A DNA stretch of 64,000 nucleotides. Origin: Septoria linicola (taxonomy: Eukaryota > Ascomycota > Dothideomycetes > Mycosphaerellales > Mycosphaerellaceae). Shown in pieces: positions 42,261 through 51,950 of the stretch. The notes under the pieces were generated by a model. The model was not told the origin of the DNA and did no database searches. It saw nothing but the letters and a program-made list of their open reading frames with translations. Made by a program: the position numbers and the translations under genes. Position 1 is the first letter of the stretch, and every line of letters starts with the position of its first letter. The stretch lies in contig CP099418.1 of the NCBI GenBank assembly GCA_024114885.1, positions 4,836,001 through 4,900,000 on the forward strand, given 5' to 3'.

Positions 42261-43039
42261 ATGAACAAGCAGGAGTTGGTCCAGCGATACCTTGCTGGCT
42301 TTGGCCATGAAGACACGGTACCTCCGCTGAAAATGCTTCTTGTGGGCTCATCAGGAGTGGGTAAAAAGAGTGTTGTCAACAGAGTAAATCAGGCGCATTG
42401 ACTGCGCAATACTGTTGTGAAGGCTAATTATGTGATAAGATAACCTATAAGCAACGAGTCGACCATCACGACTGCTCGGCTGAGCAGCGGCCGGACACGA
42501 AGCATATCATTCTCGGGAAAGAAATCACGGCACAATGGAGCATCCCTTCCATCGAGTCAGCACGTTCTGATACCCGACAGTTGACAGACACTGGCAGAGC
42601 ATTCATGAGCGTAGATGAAGGCTGCCTGCTACTTCACGACGTCATTCGCGCAGACTCACTCAAAGCACTGAAGACCTTTCATGAAGCCTGGCTGTGTTCT
42701 CTCGACAAACCGAGATCATCTGTGCACCCTGTCCTTTTTGTAATAGCTAGCCGCATCGATCGTGAGAAGTCTGACTGGGGAGTGTCGTTAGAAGAGGGTA
42801 TACAGTTGGGTCGGAGTCTCGATGTGCCGTTTCTACAGGTTTCTGCTTGGACCGGCACTGGGCTGCAAGAAGAGGATATTGTCGCTATGCTGACGACAGT
42901 ACTACTACAGCGTGCTATTCGACAACGACAAGATGAGCTGGACAAGCGAGGCACGACGTACAGACTGCTTCAGCAGATGAAGAATCATCTTCTGAGGCCC
43001 ACACGACCGAAAAATGCAAGGGAACACCTGGAACTCTGA
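42261..43039 (+). CDS. Ras-like small GTPase paralogue B (atypical P-loop)
   Basis: Two exons (42261-42383, 42452-43039), 236 aa, with a phase-0 intron at the same place as in paralogue A. The P-loop is GSSGVGKKSVVNR: all glycines are present but Lys stands where Ser/Thr normally binds Mg. Downstream Ras-like segments are GCLLLHDVIRADSLKALKTF, LFVIASRIDREKSDWG (SRID in place of NKxD) and LQVSAWTGTGLQEEDI (SAW for SAK). There is no DxxG and no CAAX box. Paralogue A keeps NKVD but loses the P-loop glycine, while B keeps the glycines but loses NKxD. The C-terminal 60 residues are basic and helical. Function unknown. Confidence 0.72.
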
Positions 43040-43355
43040 AAACTTCTGCTGCTCGCATCCCACTTGGACACCCAATGCAGGCACGATGTCTCCACGCCGG
43101 TTTACTAGACTTCCCATTTCGAGTGAAGTCATCGTAGTAAGCGCTACATCCATGCTCCGCGAGAAGATCTCACGCTAGCGTTGTGATCAAGATCTAGAGT
43201 CGATCCATCCACGGCTTGGCATGGATCCATTCATTCGGCGACTCGGGGTTTCACAAAGCATACACAAAGAGCAATGCATTTCCAAGTGCGACCCATGTCT
43301 GTGCTACCTTCCATTGCATGCCTTGTACCAGGTTCGTCCTCTTCGTCTGGTCAAG
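43040..43355. other. Intergenic between GTPase paralogue B and RNase H-like gene
   Basis: An ATG at 43221 opens the RNase H frame 45 codons earlier, but that extension has no family similarity and is Cys/His-rich and irregular. It is treated as 5' UTR. Confidence 0.45.
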
Positions 43356-43856
43356 ATGGTCTATCACATGGTCTACCACATAGATGGGGCTTGCCGTGGA
43401 AATGGTCAACCTGGATCAATAGCCACCGCTACTGCAATCGAGAACTTGCGATACGGCCGCTGGAAAGGCTGGACGAGACGACTCCCCTCGTTCCCAGTAC
43501 CGACCAACCAACGAGCAGAGCTCGCGGCAATCATCTTCGCCTTGGACATAATCCTCCAGAAGCATCGGTCACTCGGAAGCAGACCTCTGATCAACTGTGT
43601 CATTCACACCGACTCTCGCTACGCTCTGACCTGCGTCAACGAAAAGATGTTCAAGTATGCCGAGAACAATTGGAAGAATAGCTATGGCAATCCAGTTGCC
43701 AATCAGGACCTAATCCAGACCTTGTTCGGGCTTCATCATCGCATAGCTGGGCTAGGACAAGTCAGATATGAGTGGATCGCAAAGGAACAGAACAAGCTTG
43801 CCAATCGCGTTTGCCATGAAGATCTGGACAAGCAGGAGGCTGTCAATGCTCCATGA
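43356..43856 (+). CDS. RNase H-like (type I) domain protein
   Basis: Single exon, 166 aa from ATG 43356 (MVYHMVYHIDGACRGNGQPG). Three of the four carboxylates of the RNase H fold are visible: Asp in HIDGACRGNG, Glu in TNQRAELAAI and Asp in IHTDSRYALTC. The fourth, normally the Asp of an NxxAD motif near the C-terminus, appears as QNKLANRV, with Asn for Asp. The spacing and the KMFKYAENNWKNSYGNPVANQDL stretch match a fungal RNase H1-like family that lacks the hybrid-binding domain. Typical members cut RNA in RNA:DNA hybrids; here activity is uncertain because of the altered last carboxylate. It is not linked to a retroelement: no reverse transcriptase or LTR is near. Confidence 0.75.
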   Translation: MVYHMVYHIDGACRGNGQPGSIATATAIENLRYGRWKGWTRRLPSFPVPTNQRAELAAIIFALDIILQKHRSLGSRPLINCVIHTDSRYALTCVNEKMFKYAENNWKNSYGNPVANQDLIQTLFGLHHRIAGLGQVRYEWIAKEQNKLANRVCHEDLDKQEAVNAP

Positions 43857-44943
43857 ACGAACGCCTCAGATCGATGGTGCCGCAGTGGTCCCGGCGCAAC
43901 TCTTCAATACCGATCAGCGAACATGTGATCTCATTGCAAGACCAGACATCGGAGTAAGTGGCAGAAGGCGAGAAACCACACAAGACGGCAATTTGAGAGG
44001 GGTCTCCAAGCTCGCCCTTGGCTGCTCACGTACTCCTCGCCCTGCCCGGAACTTTTCGTCCATGGCTGAAGCTTCCACTTTCCCACAGCAGCTCTATCAG
44101 AGCATCGAAGCAGTGGCACAAGCATAAGTCTCGGCTGAAGTGCAAACACTCTCTCCACTCTGTGTACTTCGCTGTGCTGCCAGGTGCAGAAATTTCCGAC
44201 CACGCCGGTGGAGGAATTTTGGGAGAGCTCAAGAATGCGCCGAGCTTGGACGGAAGCGAATGTCTCATTGCGAGCTCGAAGACATCTCAGCCAGAAGTAG
44301 ATGAGAAGATTGGTTTGCGTATTAGCGAGGAAATTGCGATAGCACCGGACGATACTGGAAGAGGAGATCCAACGATAGGTTTGCTGGTTGCATCCTCGGC
44401 TGAGGAATTTGTCATTACGCCTCGTAGATTGGAAGCTCCGCCCAAGGTCAATGTTCGTGTCCATTTTCCTAGGCTCGCATTCGTGGCAAGACTGGTTCAC
44501 CAGGCACGGCTGTGAAGTTCAAGGGCAAGGAATAACTCAGCGTGATGTTTCGCATGTCAGCAGTTCCACTTTCTAAACCTAGCTATTTGTCACAGTGTCC
44601 ATTTCGTCGTAGCCGCAGCCACGAGTTTCGCATATGAAGCAAAATTCGGAAAGTCCATGATCGTATCGCGCCCTTGGACGCCGTGCTGAATGTGAAAGGT
44701 GCCATCCGCTTGTTTACATGTCTTCCTCATACATTTGGTACTCAGAAAAGACGGCGGTCAAACTGGGACGGCTGCCTGTCAGTACATGGTCTTCATATCG
44801 CAACTTCTGGTGATGTCTAGACGTACAGTGTGCCGCCGGTCTGCGTTAGTTTACGTACCTGGGATCGCCTTGGAATACCCTAATCAAGCAGGCGTCAGCT
44901 CAATAGTTCTGGTCGTCGTCCTCCAATGCCTCCAACTTTGGCT
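43857..44943. other. Intergenic (about 1.1 kb)
   Basis: Overlapping frames of up to 189 codons occur on both strands (43931-44500 minus, 44018-44515 plus) but show no domains, signal peptides or splice partners. No RNA gene seen. Confidence 0.4.
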
Positions 44944-45782
44944 TTAATCTACAAATTGTCTAAGCAGGGGTTCAGTCGAGCAGTGGCAGAAGCCCGTACT
45001 GGGAACAGGAAAGGGCAACTTACAAGTGACCTTCATAATAGTCCAGCAGCCGTTGTGGGCATCGTTGGCGGAGCACGGGCATCTTGTGTTGCGTCTTGTG
45101 GCCATTTGCCCATTCGAGCAGACCCTCCAGTGACTGCACGCTCTTCCCCTTGTTGATGTTGCCGCTGGCGTCAATGTCTTCAGACTCGATAATGGCTGTG
45201 ATACGAGTGACGTGCTCCTCCCATGAGCCGACAGGTGGCTCCCAATCTGCGCCATTGGCTTCTGACTTCCGAGCCTTTCCTTTCTTCCCAGACGTCGGAG
45301 CTGGCGAGTCTTCGAACGCCGTGGAAGCCGTCCTCTTGCCCAGACTGGCTCGGGCGTTCTTCTGCTTCTTGTTAGGTGGCTCGGGCGTGCCACCAATCTT
45401 TCTGTGGTATGCTTCAAGAATTTCTCGGGCACCCCCACTACAGCAGTGTTAGCATGCTCAAGACGCCAGGTCGGGGCACGTCGCATACAGATTCTCAATG
45501 GGCTCCCACGTCCGATCTTCCACTTTCTCGTAGCCGGCCCATTTGATTTCGTAGATTGTTTTGCCCTTGATAAAGTTGTGGCTCAGAATCTTCTCGACAG
45601 CATATTCGTCTTCTTCCTCCGCATCGTCGTCGTCTGCCACTGGCTCGACATCCTTCACGGCCTTTGCTTTGGCCGGAATCGCGTCAGGAATGTCAACATC
45701 GCTATCATCAGAATGGAGAGGGGCTGTGACGCATTAGCAATTGGCGCGATTGCGCACGTTTCTGCCAACACGTACCAGGCAT
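44944..45782 (-). CDS. Heterochromatin protein 1 (chromodomain and chromoshadow domain)
   Basis: Four exons: a 7-nt first coding exon 45782-45776, 45723-45489, 45437-45024 and a 16-nt last exon 44959-44944; 223 aa. The start MPAPLHSDDSDVD resembles the acidic N-terminus of fungal HP1 (HepA/HPO). The chromodomain spans DEYAVEKILSHNFIKGKTIY to LGGAREILEAYHRK, with aromatic-cage positions Tyr (EYAVEKI), Trp (IKWAGY) and the conserved TWEP. A basic hinge precedes the chromoshadow domain (ITAIIESEDIDASGNINKGK, LLEWANGHKTQHKMPVLRQR, LLDYYEGHL). HP1 binds H3K9-methylated histone tails and maintains heterochromatin; in Neurospora it is also needed for DNA methylation of RIP-mutated DNA. The gene is divergent from CCT5. 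Confidence 0.92.
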
Positions 45783-46245
45783 GCTTCTGGTGCTGCCGAG
45801 TGGGCGTGCTTTACTCGTGGCTCCCGTGTTCGCCTTCTGTTGGGACCTTGCCGACGCGGTATGTTAGTGGCGTGAGATCCAATGCGCAAACGCGACAGCA
45901 ATGCGCAGCGTGAAAGTAGTGCCGGTGCAAGTAGTCAAGGTGAACGGCGAAACGAGAGCTTGCGAGGCCCGTCTTGCTCTCCAAGAAGGCGACTTCCGCT
46001 TGTTTGAGCTCTCGGCTGTGCCCGAAGCTTTAGAACTACGCGACTGCCCAAGAAAAGTTCGAGGAATCAGCGAGACAGCGAGAGAGTTGCAAACATACCG
46101 ACCACCGACTTCTCTCGACACCTTCAACTTCCGTTTCGACCACCCGTTGCCACGAGCCATCTTGAAGCAGTATTGGAGGACAATCACGAATTTGTTGTGA
46201 AGAACAAGTGGAGGAATCTGCCGCAAAGGCACAAAGACAGCAAAT
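45783..46245. promoter_or_regulatory. Bidirectional promoter region between HP1 and CCT5
   Basis: 463 bp between divergent start codons. Open frames on both strands here do not join either gene in phase. Confidence 0.5.
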
Positions 46246-48067
46246 ATGGCCGGACAACCCATGAGTGAGTGATTGCGAGTGAGAAGAGACAAGTGAAAGT
46301 GGCAGGAGCTAATGTGAGCATGTAGACCTCGATCTGAGCAACGGTATGTGAGGAAGGAGCGACCTGGACCAGCAGGCAACTAACATATTACACAGCTCAA
46401 ATCACACAGGACGAGACGGGACGGCCGTTCATCATTGTGCGTGATCAGGGCAAGAAGAAGAGGACACATGGCAACGAGGCTGTCAAGAACCACATTATGG
46501 CTGCTCGCACAGTGTCGTCCATCGTCAAGACTTCGCTGGGACCTCGTGGGCTGGATAAGATTCTGATCTCGCCAGACGGAGACATCACTGTGACAAACGA
46601 TGGCGCGACCATTCTTGGCCAAATGGAGATCAAGGACCACATCGCAAAGCTCCTAGTATCGCTCTCACAATCGCAGGATGCCGAAATTGGTGACGGCACA
46701 ACAGGTGTGGTGGTCCTGGCAGGCGCTTTGCTCGAGCAGGCGGCAGAGCTCATCGACAAGGGCATTCACCCAATTCGGATAGCAGACGGCTACGATCAAG
46801 CTTGCGAGGTAGCAGTGGCAGAGCTCGACCGCATATCGGATGTCATGCCCTTCAGCAGGACAGACACGGACAACCTCTACAAGTGCGCCAGGACGTCGCT
46901 CGGCAGCAAGATCGTTTCCAAGGCACATGGACAATTCGCACAGATGGCAGTAGACGCTGTTCTGTCAGTGGCCGATCTGGAGCGAAAGGATGTCGATTTC
47001 GAGCTCATCAAGGTCGATGGCAAGGTTGGAGGCTCATTAGAGGACTCTCTTCTGGTTAAGGGCGTCATCGTGGACAAGGACTTTTCACACCCGCAAATGC
47101 CTTCAGAGGTCAAGGACGCCAAGATCGCCATCCTCACATGTGCCTTTGAGCCACCGAAGCCAAAGACCAAGCACAAGCTGGACATCACCAGTGTTGCCGA
47201 GTTCAAGGAGCTGCAAAAGTACGAGCAGGCCAAATTCACAGAGATGATCCAGCAGATCAAGGACACTGGTGCGAACGTGGTTATCTGTCAATGGGGTTTC
47301 GATGATGAAGCAAATCACTTGCTCCTCACAAATGAGCTTCCTGCTGTGCGGTGGGTTGGTGGACCCGAAATTGAGCTGATCGCCATTGCCACGAATGGTC
47401 GCATTGTTCCGCGATTCGAGGACTTGAGCGAGAAGAAGCTCGGAAAGGCCGGCATTGTGCGAGAAATGTCGTTCGGTACCACGAGAGAAAAGATGCTGGT
47501 CATCGAGGAGTGCGCGAACTCACGGGCCGTGACGGCATTCATTCGTGGAAGCAACAAGATGATCATAGACGAAGCCAAGCGATCGCTGCATGATGCACTT
47601 TGTGTCGTTCGCAACCTGGTCAAGGACAACCGCATCGTGTATGGTGGAGGTGCTGCCGAGATTGCTTGCTCTTTGGCAGTGGAGAAGGAGGCATTGAACA
47701 CTACTGGTCTTGCGCAATACAGCATGCGCGCCTTTGCAGATGCTCTTGATGCAGTGCCAATGGCACTTGCGGAGAACAGTGGTCTGAGCCCCATTGAATC
47801 CCTGTCAGAACTCAAAGCGCGACAGAGCAAGGGTGAGGGCAGAGGACGTCTCGGCGTTGACTGCATGCAGACTGGATCAAATGGTAAGCGGATACTAACA
47901 GTGTTGCATTGTATCATCACTAACAGATTGCAGACATGAAGGACCACTTCGTCATTGATCCTTTGATCTCGAAGCGCCAACAACTTCTCCTCGCCACGCA
48001 GCTCTGCCGCATGGTACTCAAGGTCAACAACGTGATCGTTGCTGGATCAGACGACAACGACTTTTAG
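46246..48067 (+). CDS. CCT5: T-complex protein 1 subunit epsilon (CCT5)
   Basis: Four exons (46246-46264, 46326-46343, 46396-47883, 47934-48067), 552 aa. The small exon 2 of 18 nt keeps phase and gives MAGQPMNLDLSNAQITQDE. The group II chaperonin signatures are clear: KTSLGPRGLDKILISPDG, VTNDGATIL, IGDGTTGVVVLAGALLEQA (nucleotide binding, including the catalytic Asp loop) and YGGGAAEIACSLA. The C-terminus ends VNNVIVAGSDDNDF. CCT5 is one of eight subunits of the cytosolic TRiC ring that folds actin, tubulin and WD40 proteins. Length and sequence pattern are standard for the family. Confidence 0.97.
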
Positions 48068-48611
48068 ATGTACGAAAATATTCGCAATGCATAGCGATGG
48101 AGCGGACGAGTAGACTGGTCTGAAAGCAGATCTCGAAAGGCACGGTATGTACATCGTACAACACGTGGATACTACCATTTGGTTTTGCTGGCGAGCAACC
48201 ATCGAGCATGTCCGACAGCTATAGGATCCAAGACATTGTCGAAGTATCCCTCTACTGCAGGTACCTGATAGCGTGGAGAGGTCGCCGACGGAACTTCGGC
48301 ACCAGAATTCTCTTTTCAGAGGCGGCACGCACGCAGCTGTGATCGCGGCCAACTCCTCGAACGAGTCACCAGTCATATCAAAGAACCCGCTGATAAGCAC
48401 AGTCACATATCCTCGCCTTCTTCTACTCTCTGCCTTCTGGGTCTTACTGACTACCTATCTTATGCTCTCCTGACCTCACTGACCTCACTGACCTTGACCA
48501 GTCACTTGGCAAACGCTTTGCAAACGCCGATATCGCCGCTCACTCCACACCCGTCGATCTTTCTGTGCCGACTACCTGGAAACGCTGGCAACCTGCCACT
48601 AAAGCACTTGA
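48068..48611. other. Intergenic
   Basis: About 540 bp between two plus-strand genes. Short CTGACCTCA-type direct repeats occur near 48470-48495. No gene or RNA seen. Confidence 0.45.
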
Positions 48612-50630
48612 ATGGATGGCAGAGATTATGGCCACACCCGATCAAACACCGTCGATACTGTAGACTCTGCAGCAACGACACTGCTGGCCAGTGCTTCGAG
48701 CAGTCAAGGGCACAGCTTCGACGAAGGCAAGAGATATGCAGACCTCGAACTTGCAGCGTGGGACGCTGGAGGAGATGTGCGAAAGAGGAGGAACACGGTA
48801 GATGAGGAAGGCTTCGAACAGCATGATGACGATGCAGACGAGCACGAGGCTCTCCTCGCACGATCGCCTGATAATTCTCGTCGGCCAAGCCTGCAAGTCG
48901 ACATCGCGCATACAGCCCAGGCGGTCGATGAAGATGGAGGCGAGCCACCTCCGCCTACCAAACCTCAGCCTGTTTCCTGGAGCTCTCTACCAAAGAAAGG
49001 CCAGCTCACGATCCTCACCCTTGCACGTCTGTCCGAGCCTCTCACGCAGACAAGTCTACAGAGTTACATGTTTTACCAACTGAAGAGCTTCGTCGGGCCA
49101 AATGGAGAAGTGCCCACTGATGCTGTCGTCGCACAACAAGCCGGAATGCTCGCTGCAGCTTTCACTGGCGCACAATTCCTCACCGCAATGATGTGGGGCC
49201 GGCTCGCCGACAGTGAACATTTCGGTCGCAAGCGAGTGATCCTGATCGGCTTGCTTGGAACAGCAGTCGGTAGTCTAGGCTTCGGCTTCAGTCAGTCTTT
49301 TGGCGAAGCAATGTTCTGGCGCGCCATAGGTGGTGTGCTCAATGGCAATATCGGAGTCATGCGGACCATGACAAGCGAGATCGTGAAAGAGAAGAAGTAT
49401 CAAAGTCGAGCGTTCTTGTTGCTACCCATGACATTCAACGTCGGTGTCATTATCGGACCTCTTCTGGGAGGTCTACTTGCTGATCCTGCAGGGACATACC
49501 CGGAGCTTTTCGGACCAGGAAGCACGTTTGGCGGTGAAGATGGTGTGTGGTTGTTCATGCGCTTCCCGTACGCGCTGCCGAATCTGATCAATGCGAGCTT
49601 TCTCGTTATTAGCACACTGGCGCTGGTCCTCGGCCTCGAAGAGACTTTAGAAGCGCTCAGAGGGAAGAGTGATTGGGGTCTGAAATTGGGCAAGCTGTTG
49701 AGGAGGGCCGTGCAAAGAGGCAAAAGACCGCAAAGCGAGGAGTATCACTCTCTGGCAGAGCACGAGGGAGGTCTCGACGATCTCGAACTCAACGCTTCTG
49801 GTTCTCCTACGAACACCAAGCCATCGAGCAAAACCACGCCTATCACCAAAAAGAAACTCCCTTTTCGACGAATCTGGACCCCAAACGTGCTCTTCACTCT
49901 CCTAGCCCACGGCCTTCTCGCCATGCACGTCGGCACCTTCAACAATCTCTGGTTCGTCTTCCTGTCCACCCCCCGCTACAATCCAGACTCGAAAGCCGGA
50001 AAACTCCCTCTTCCATCAGGCTACAAACCTCACGCACCCTTCAGCTTCACAGGAGGTCTCGCTCTCCCACCTCCAGCAATCGGCACGGCCCTCGCGATCC
50101 TCGGCGTCATCGGCATCTCCCTCCAACTCCTCGTCTTTCCACGCGTGAGCTTTTGGCTAGGCACAATCCGCTCATACCGCCTCAGCCTGCTACTATTCCC
50201 GGTATCGTACTTCCTGGCTCCGTACCTAGCCATCATACCCAGTACCTCTACCGCGCCAAGCCAAGCTTCGGGACCTCTCGTCTGGATCTCCATCACACTC
50301 ATACTCGCGATACAAGTTCTAGCTCGAACATTCGCTTTACCTTCAACTGCAATCTTGGTAAACAATGCAAGCCCACATCCAAGTGTTCTGGGGACACTGC
50401 ATGGCATTGCGCAGAGTGTAAGTTCAGCAACGAGGACTGTAGGACCTGTGCTTGCGGGTTATGTTTATGGTGTTGGGCTAGAGAAGGGCGTTGTAGGAAT
50501 GGCTTGGTGGGGCATGGCTGGAGTCGCTGTGTTGGGAGCGTTTGCGGGGAGATGGGTGAAGGAGGGTGATGGGCATGAGATCTGGCTGGAGGGGGAGAAG
50601 GAGGCAGAGGAGGAGAGAGGGAAGGGGTGA
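48612..50630 (+). CDS. Major facilitator superfamily transporter (DHA-type)
   Basis: Intronless, 672 aa from ATG 48612. The first 120 residues are an acidic, Ser-rich cytosolic tail. The membrane part starts at LTILTLARLSEPLTQTSLQSY and has about twelve hydrophobic segments. The MFS signature after TM2 is WGRLADSEHFGRKRVILIG, and TM4-TM5 carry FWRAIGGVLNGNIGVMRTM and IIGPLLGGLLADP. A long loop of about 100 residues between TM6 and TM7 contains Ser/Thr/Lys-rich sequence. The pattern resembles the yeast YCR023C/plant zinc-induced-facilitator-like group. The substrate is unknown. The C-terminal tail is Glu-rich. No sign of pseudogenisation. Confidence 0.88.
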   Translation: MDGRDYGHTRSNTVDTVDSAATTLLASASSSQGHSFDEGKRYADLELAAWDAGGDVRKRRNTVDEEGFEQHDDDADEHEALLARSPDNSRRPSLQVDIAHTAQAVDEDGGEPPPPTKPQPVSWSSLPKKGQLTILTLARLSEPLTQTSLQSYMFYQLKSFVGPNGEVPTDAVVAQQAGMLAAAFTGAQFLTAMMWGRLADSEHFGRKRVILIGLLGTAVGSLGFGFSQSFGEAMFWRAIGGVLNGNIGVMRTMTSEIVKEKKYQSRAFLLLPMTFNVGVIIGPLLGGLLADPAGTYPELFGPGSTFGGEDGVWLFMRFPYALPNLINASFLVISTLALVLGLEETLEALRGKSDWGLKLGKLLRRAVQRGKRPQSEEYHSLAEHEGGLDDLELNASGSPTNTKPSSKTTPITKKKLPFRRIWTPNVLFTLLAHGLLAMHVGTFNNLWFVFLSTPRYNPDSKAGKLPLPSGYKPHAPFSFTGGLALPPPAIGTALAILGVIGISLQLLVFPRVSFWLGTIRSYRLSLLLFPVSYFLAPYLAIIPSTSTAPSQASGPLVWISITLILAIQVLARTFALPSTAILVNNASPHPSVLGTLHGIAQSVSSATRTVGPVLAGYVYGVGLEKGVVGMAWWGMAGVAVLGAFAGRWVKEGDGHEIWLEGEKEAEEERGKG

Positions 50631-51010
50631 GAGACGTAGCGTTCGGTGCACGAGATGATGAAGTATGATTGAGATAGACCACTCTGAATGGCAATCGAGG
50701 CACATCCGTTGTAGTTCTGCGAAGGCATTGACCATCTCAGCTTCTGTTCAAGACCTCGCAATACTCAGATCAACACAGCTCGTTGTTTGTCGGCGCAATG
50801 AGCGAAAGTGACAGCATCACACCGCCTTGAGTAACTCTTGCTCGGTCTGCCAACTCTTCAAAATTGCTTGGCTTCGCGCACACGACCCACAGACTCGTTA
50901 GTCTTCGCCTTCACATAACCACCACAACCACCTTGAACGGCTTCGTCGCGAGCGCCTTCAACCACCCATCAGCCGTACCGTCGGTGGATCCAGAAGTAGA
51001 GGCGTGATTT
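50631..51010. other. Intergenic
   Basis: 3' flank of the MFS gene. In the minus direction a protein-like ending (DGWLKALATKPFKVVVVVM then a stop) is readable at about 50911-50980 in a frame one base off from the relic at 51011-51372, and may be its original C-terminus. Confidence 0.4.
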
Positions 51011-51372
51011 TCACGACCGAAGAGAGAGAGAGAGCACGGTCTGTCGAATGGACGAGACCACGCTGCTCAGGCGAATCGAGGAAGCGCTGTCGTTGTCGAC
51101 CAAGTTGATGGTAGGGTCGATAATCATCTCCCACTGGACGACAAATGCAGCTGGACTGCCGACTGGTGCGGCCTGGTGAGTCGTGATCCACTTGATCTCG
51201 CGAATGCCCTAGGCAACATGAAAGATCTGGATGCGGTCCTCGATGGTGACGGCCTCTTTCATCTTCGTGTCGAATCGATTTTGGACCTCTGCGTACTTTG
51301 GAGGTTCTTTTTCGAGATAGGAGCATACTAGCCACGTGCGGAATATAATCAGATGCTGTGCAATGTTGTGCT
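51011..51372 (-). pseudogene. Relic of a small unidentified gene
   Basis: A minus-strand frame of about 120 codons reads like protein (IFRTWLVCSYLEKEPPKYAE, RFDTKMKEAVTIEDRIQIF, then IREIKWITTHQAAPVGSPAA, FVVQWEMIIDPTINLVDND), but a TAG at 51209-51211 interrupts it. After a GA microsatellite the frame ends at TGA 51011-51013. A one-base change in the GA run would restore a longer, plausible C-terminus (see 50911-50980). Family not recognised. A short intron covering the TAG cannot be excluded. Confidence 0.45.
51021..51034. repeat. (AG)7 dinucleotide microsatellite
   Basis: Fourteen bases of alternating AG inside the relic gene. Slippage here would explain its shifted frame. Confidence 0.8.
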
Positions 51373-51950
51373 ATATTAGCCCGCCGGCTTCGTGATGAAA
51401 TGTTCGCGGAGCAGGTTTCATCGGATTCGTCCAAGACTTTCTCGACGTCACCACATGCCGCGGGTGCCCGTTGTGCCTGCTTCAAGTAACTTGGTCATTG
51501 CCAGAATCACGGAGGCCAAGCAGACACGATTGGTACGAGAAGGCCTGATATGCTACGCCAATAGCTGCGTGGCCTTGATCAAAGTCTCATATGCGTTGCT
51601 AGCTCTGGCTTGAAAATCAATTGTGAGCTTCCACAAGGATATGTACGGCCGTACAAGATAGACCTTGCTTGTCAAGCAACTGCACACAGCCTGCAGTGCG
51701 GGGTTTCTGGACGATGGTGATATGTTCTGTCACCTACTTGACATGGTTCAGCCCTTGATGGTACATGTGGGTGGAGGTGACCATGGTAAGTCGCCGCAGG
51801 CTGCATGAAGCAGAAAAGCCGGCATAACAGTCAAGGTGTACCGCCTCGTGGCGTATTCTTGCGTAGCTCTATATCTAAAGTACATTTTGTACAACGCTAA
51901 TGTCGATTGAGTAGGGAAGATCCGTTAACGGAATCGTTTGTATGAGCTGA
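51373..51950. other. Intergenic
   Basis: About 580 bp 3' of COX15. No supported feature. Confidence 0.45.

Noticed and set aside
43356..43856. RNase H domain as part of a retrotransposon
   Set aside because: No reverse transcriptase, integrase or LTR nearby; the pattern matches the stand-alone fungal RNase H family.
44018..44515. Plus-strand frame of 165 codons between the RNase H and HP1 genes
   Set aside because: No domain, overlaps an even longer frame on the other strand, and codon use looks random.
45864..46379. Minus-strand frame upstream of HP1 as a possible 5' exon
   Set aside because: No donor/acceptor pair joins it to the HP1 frame in phase; the short ATG-CCT-G exon fits better.
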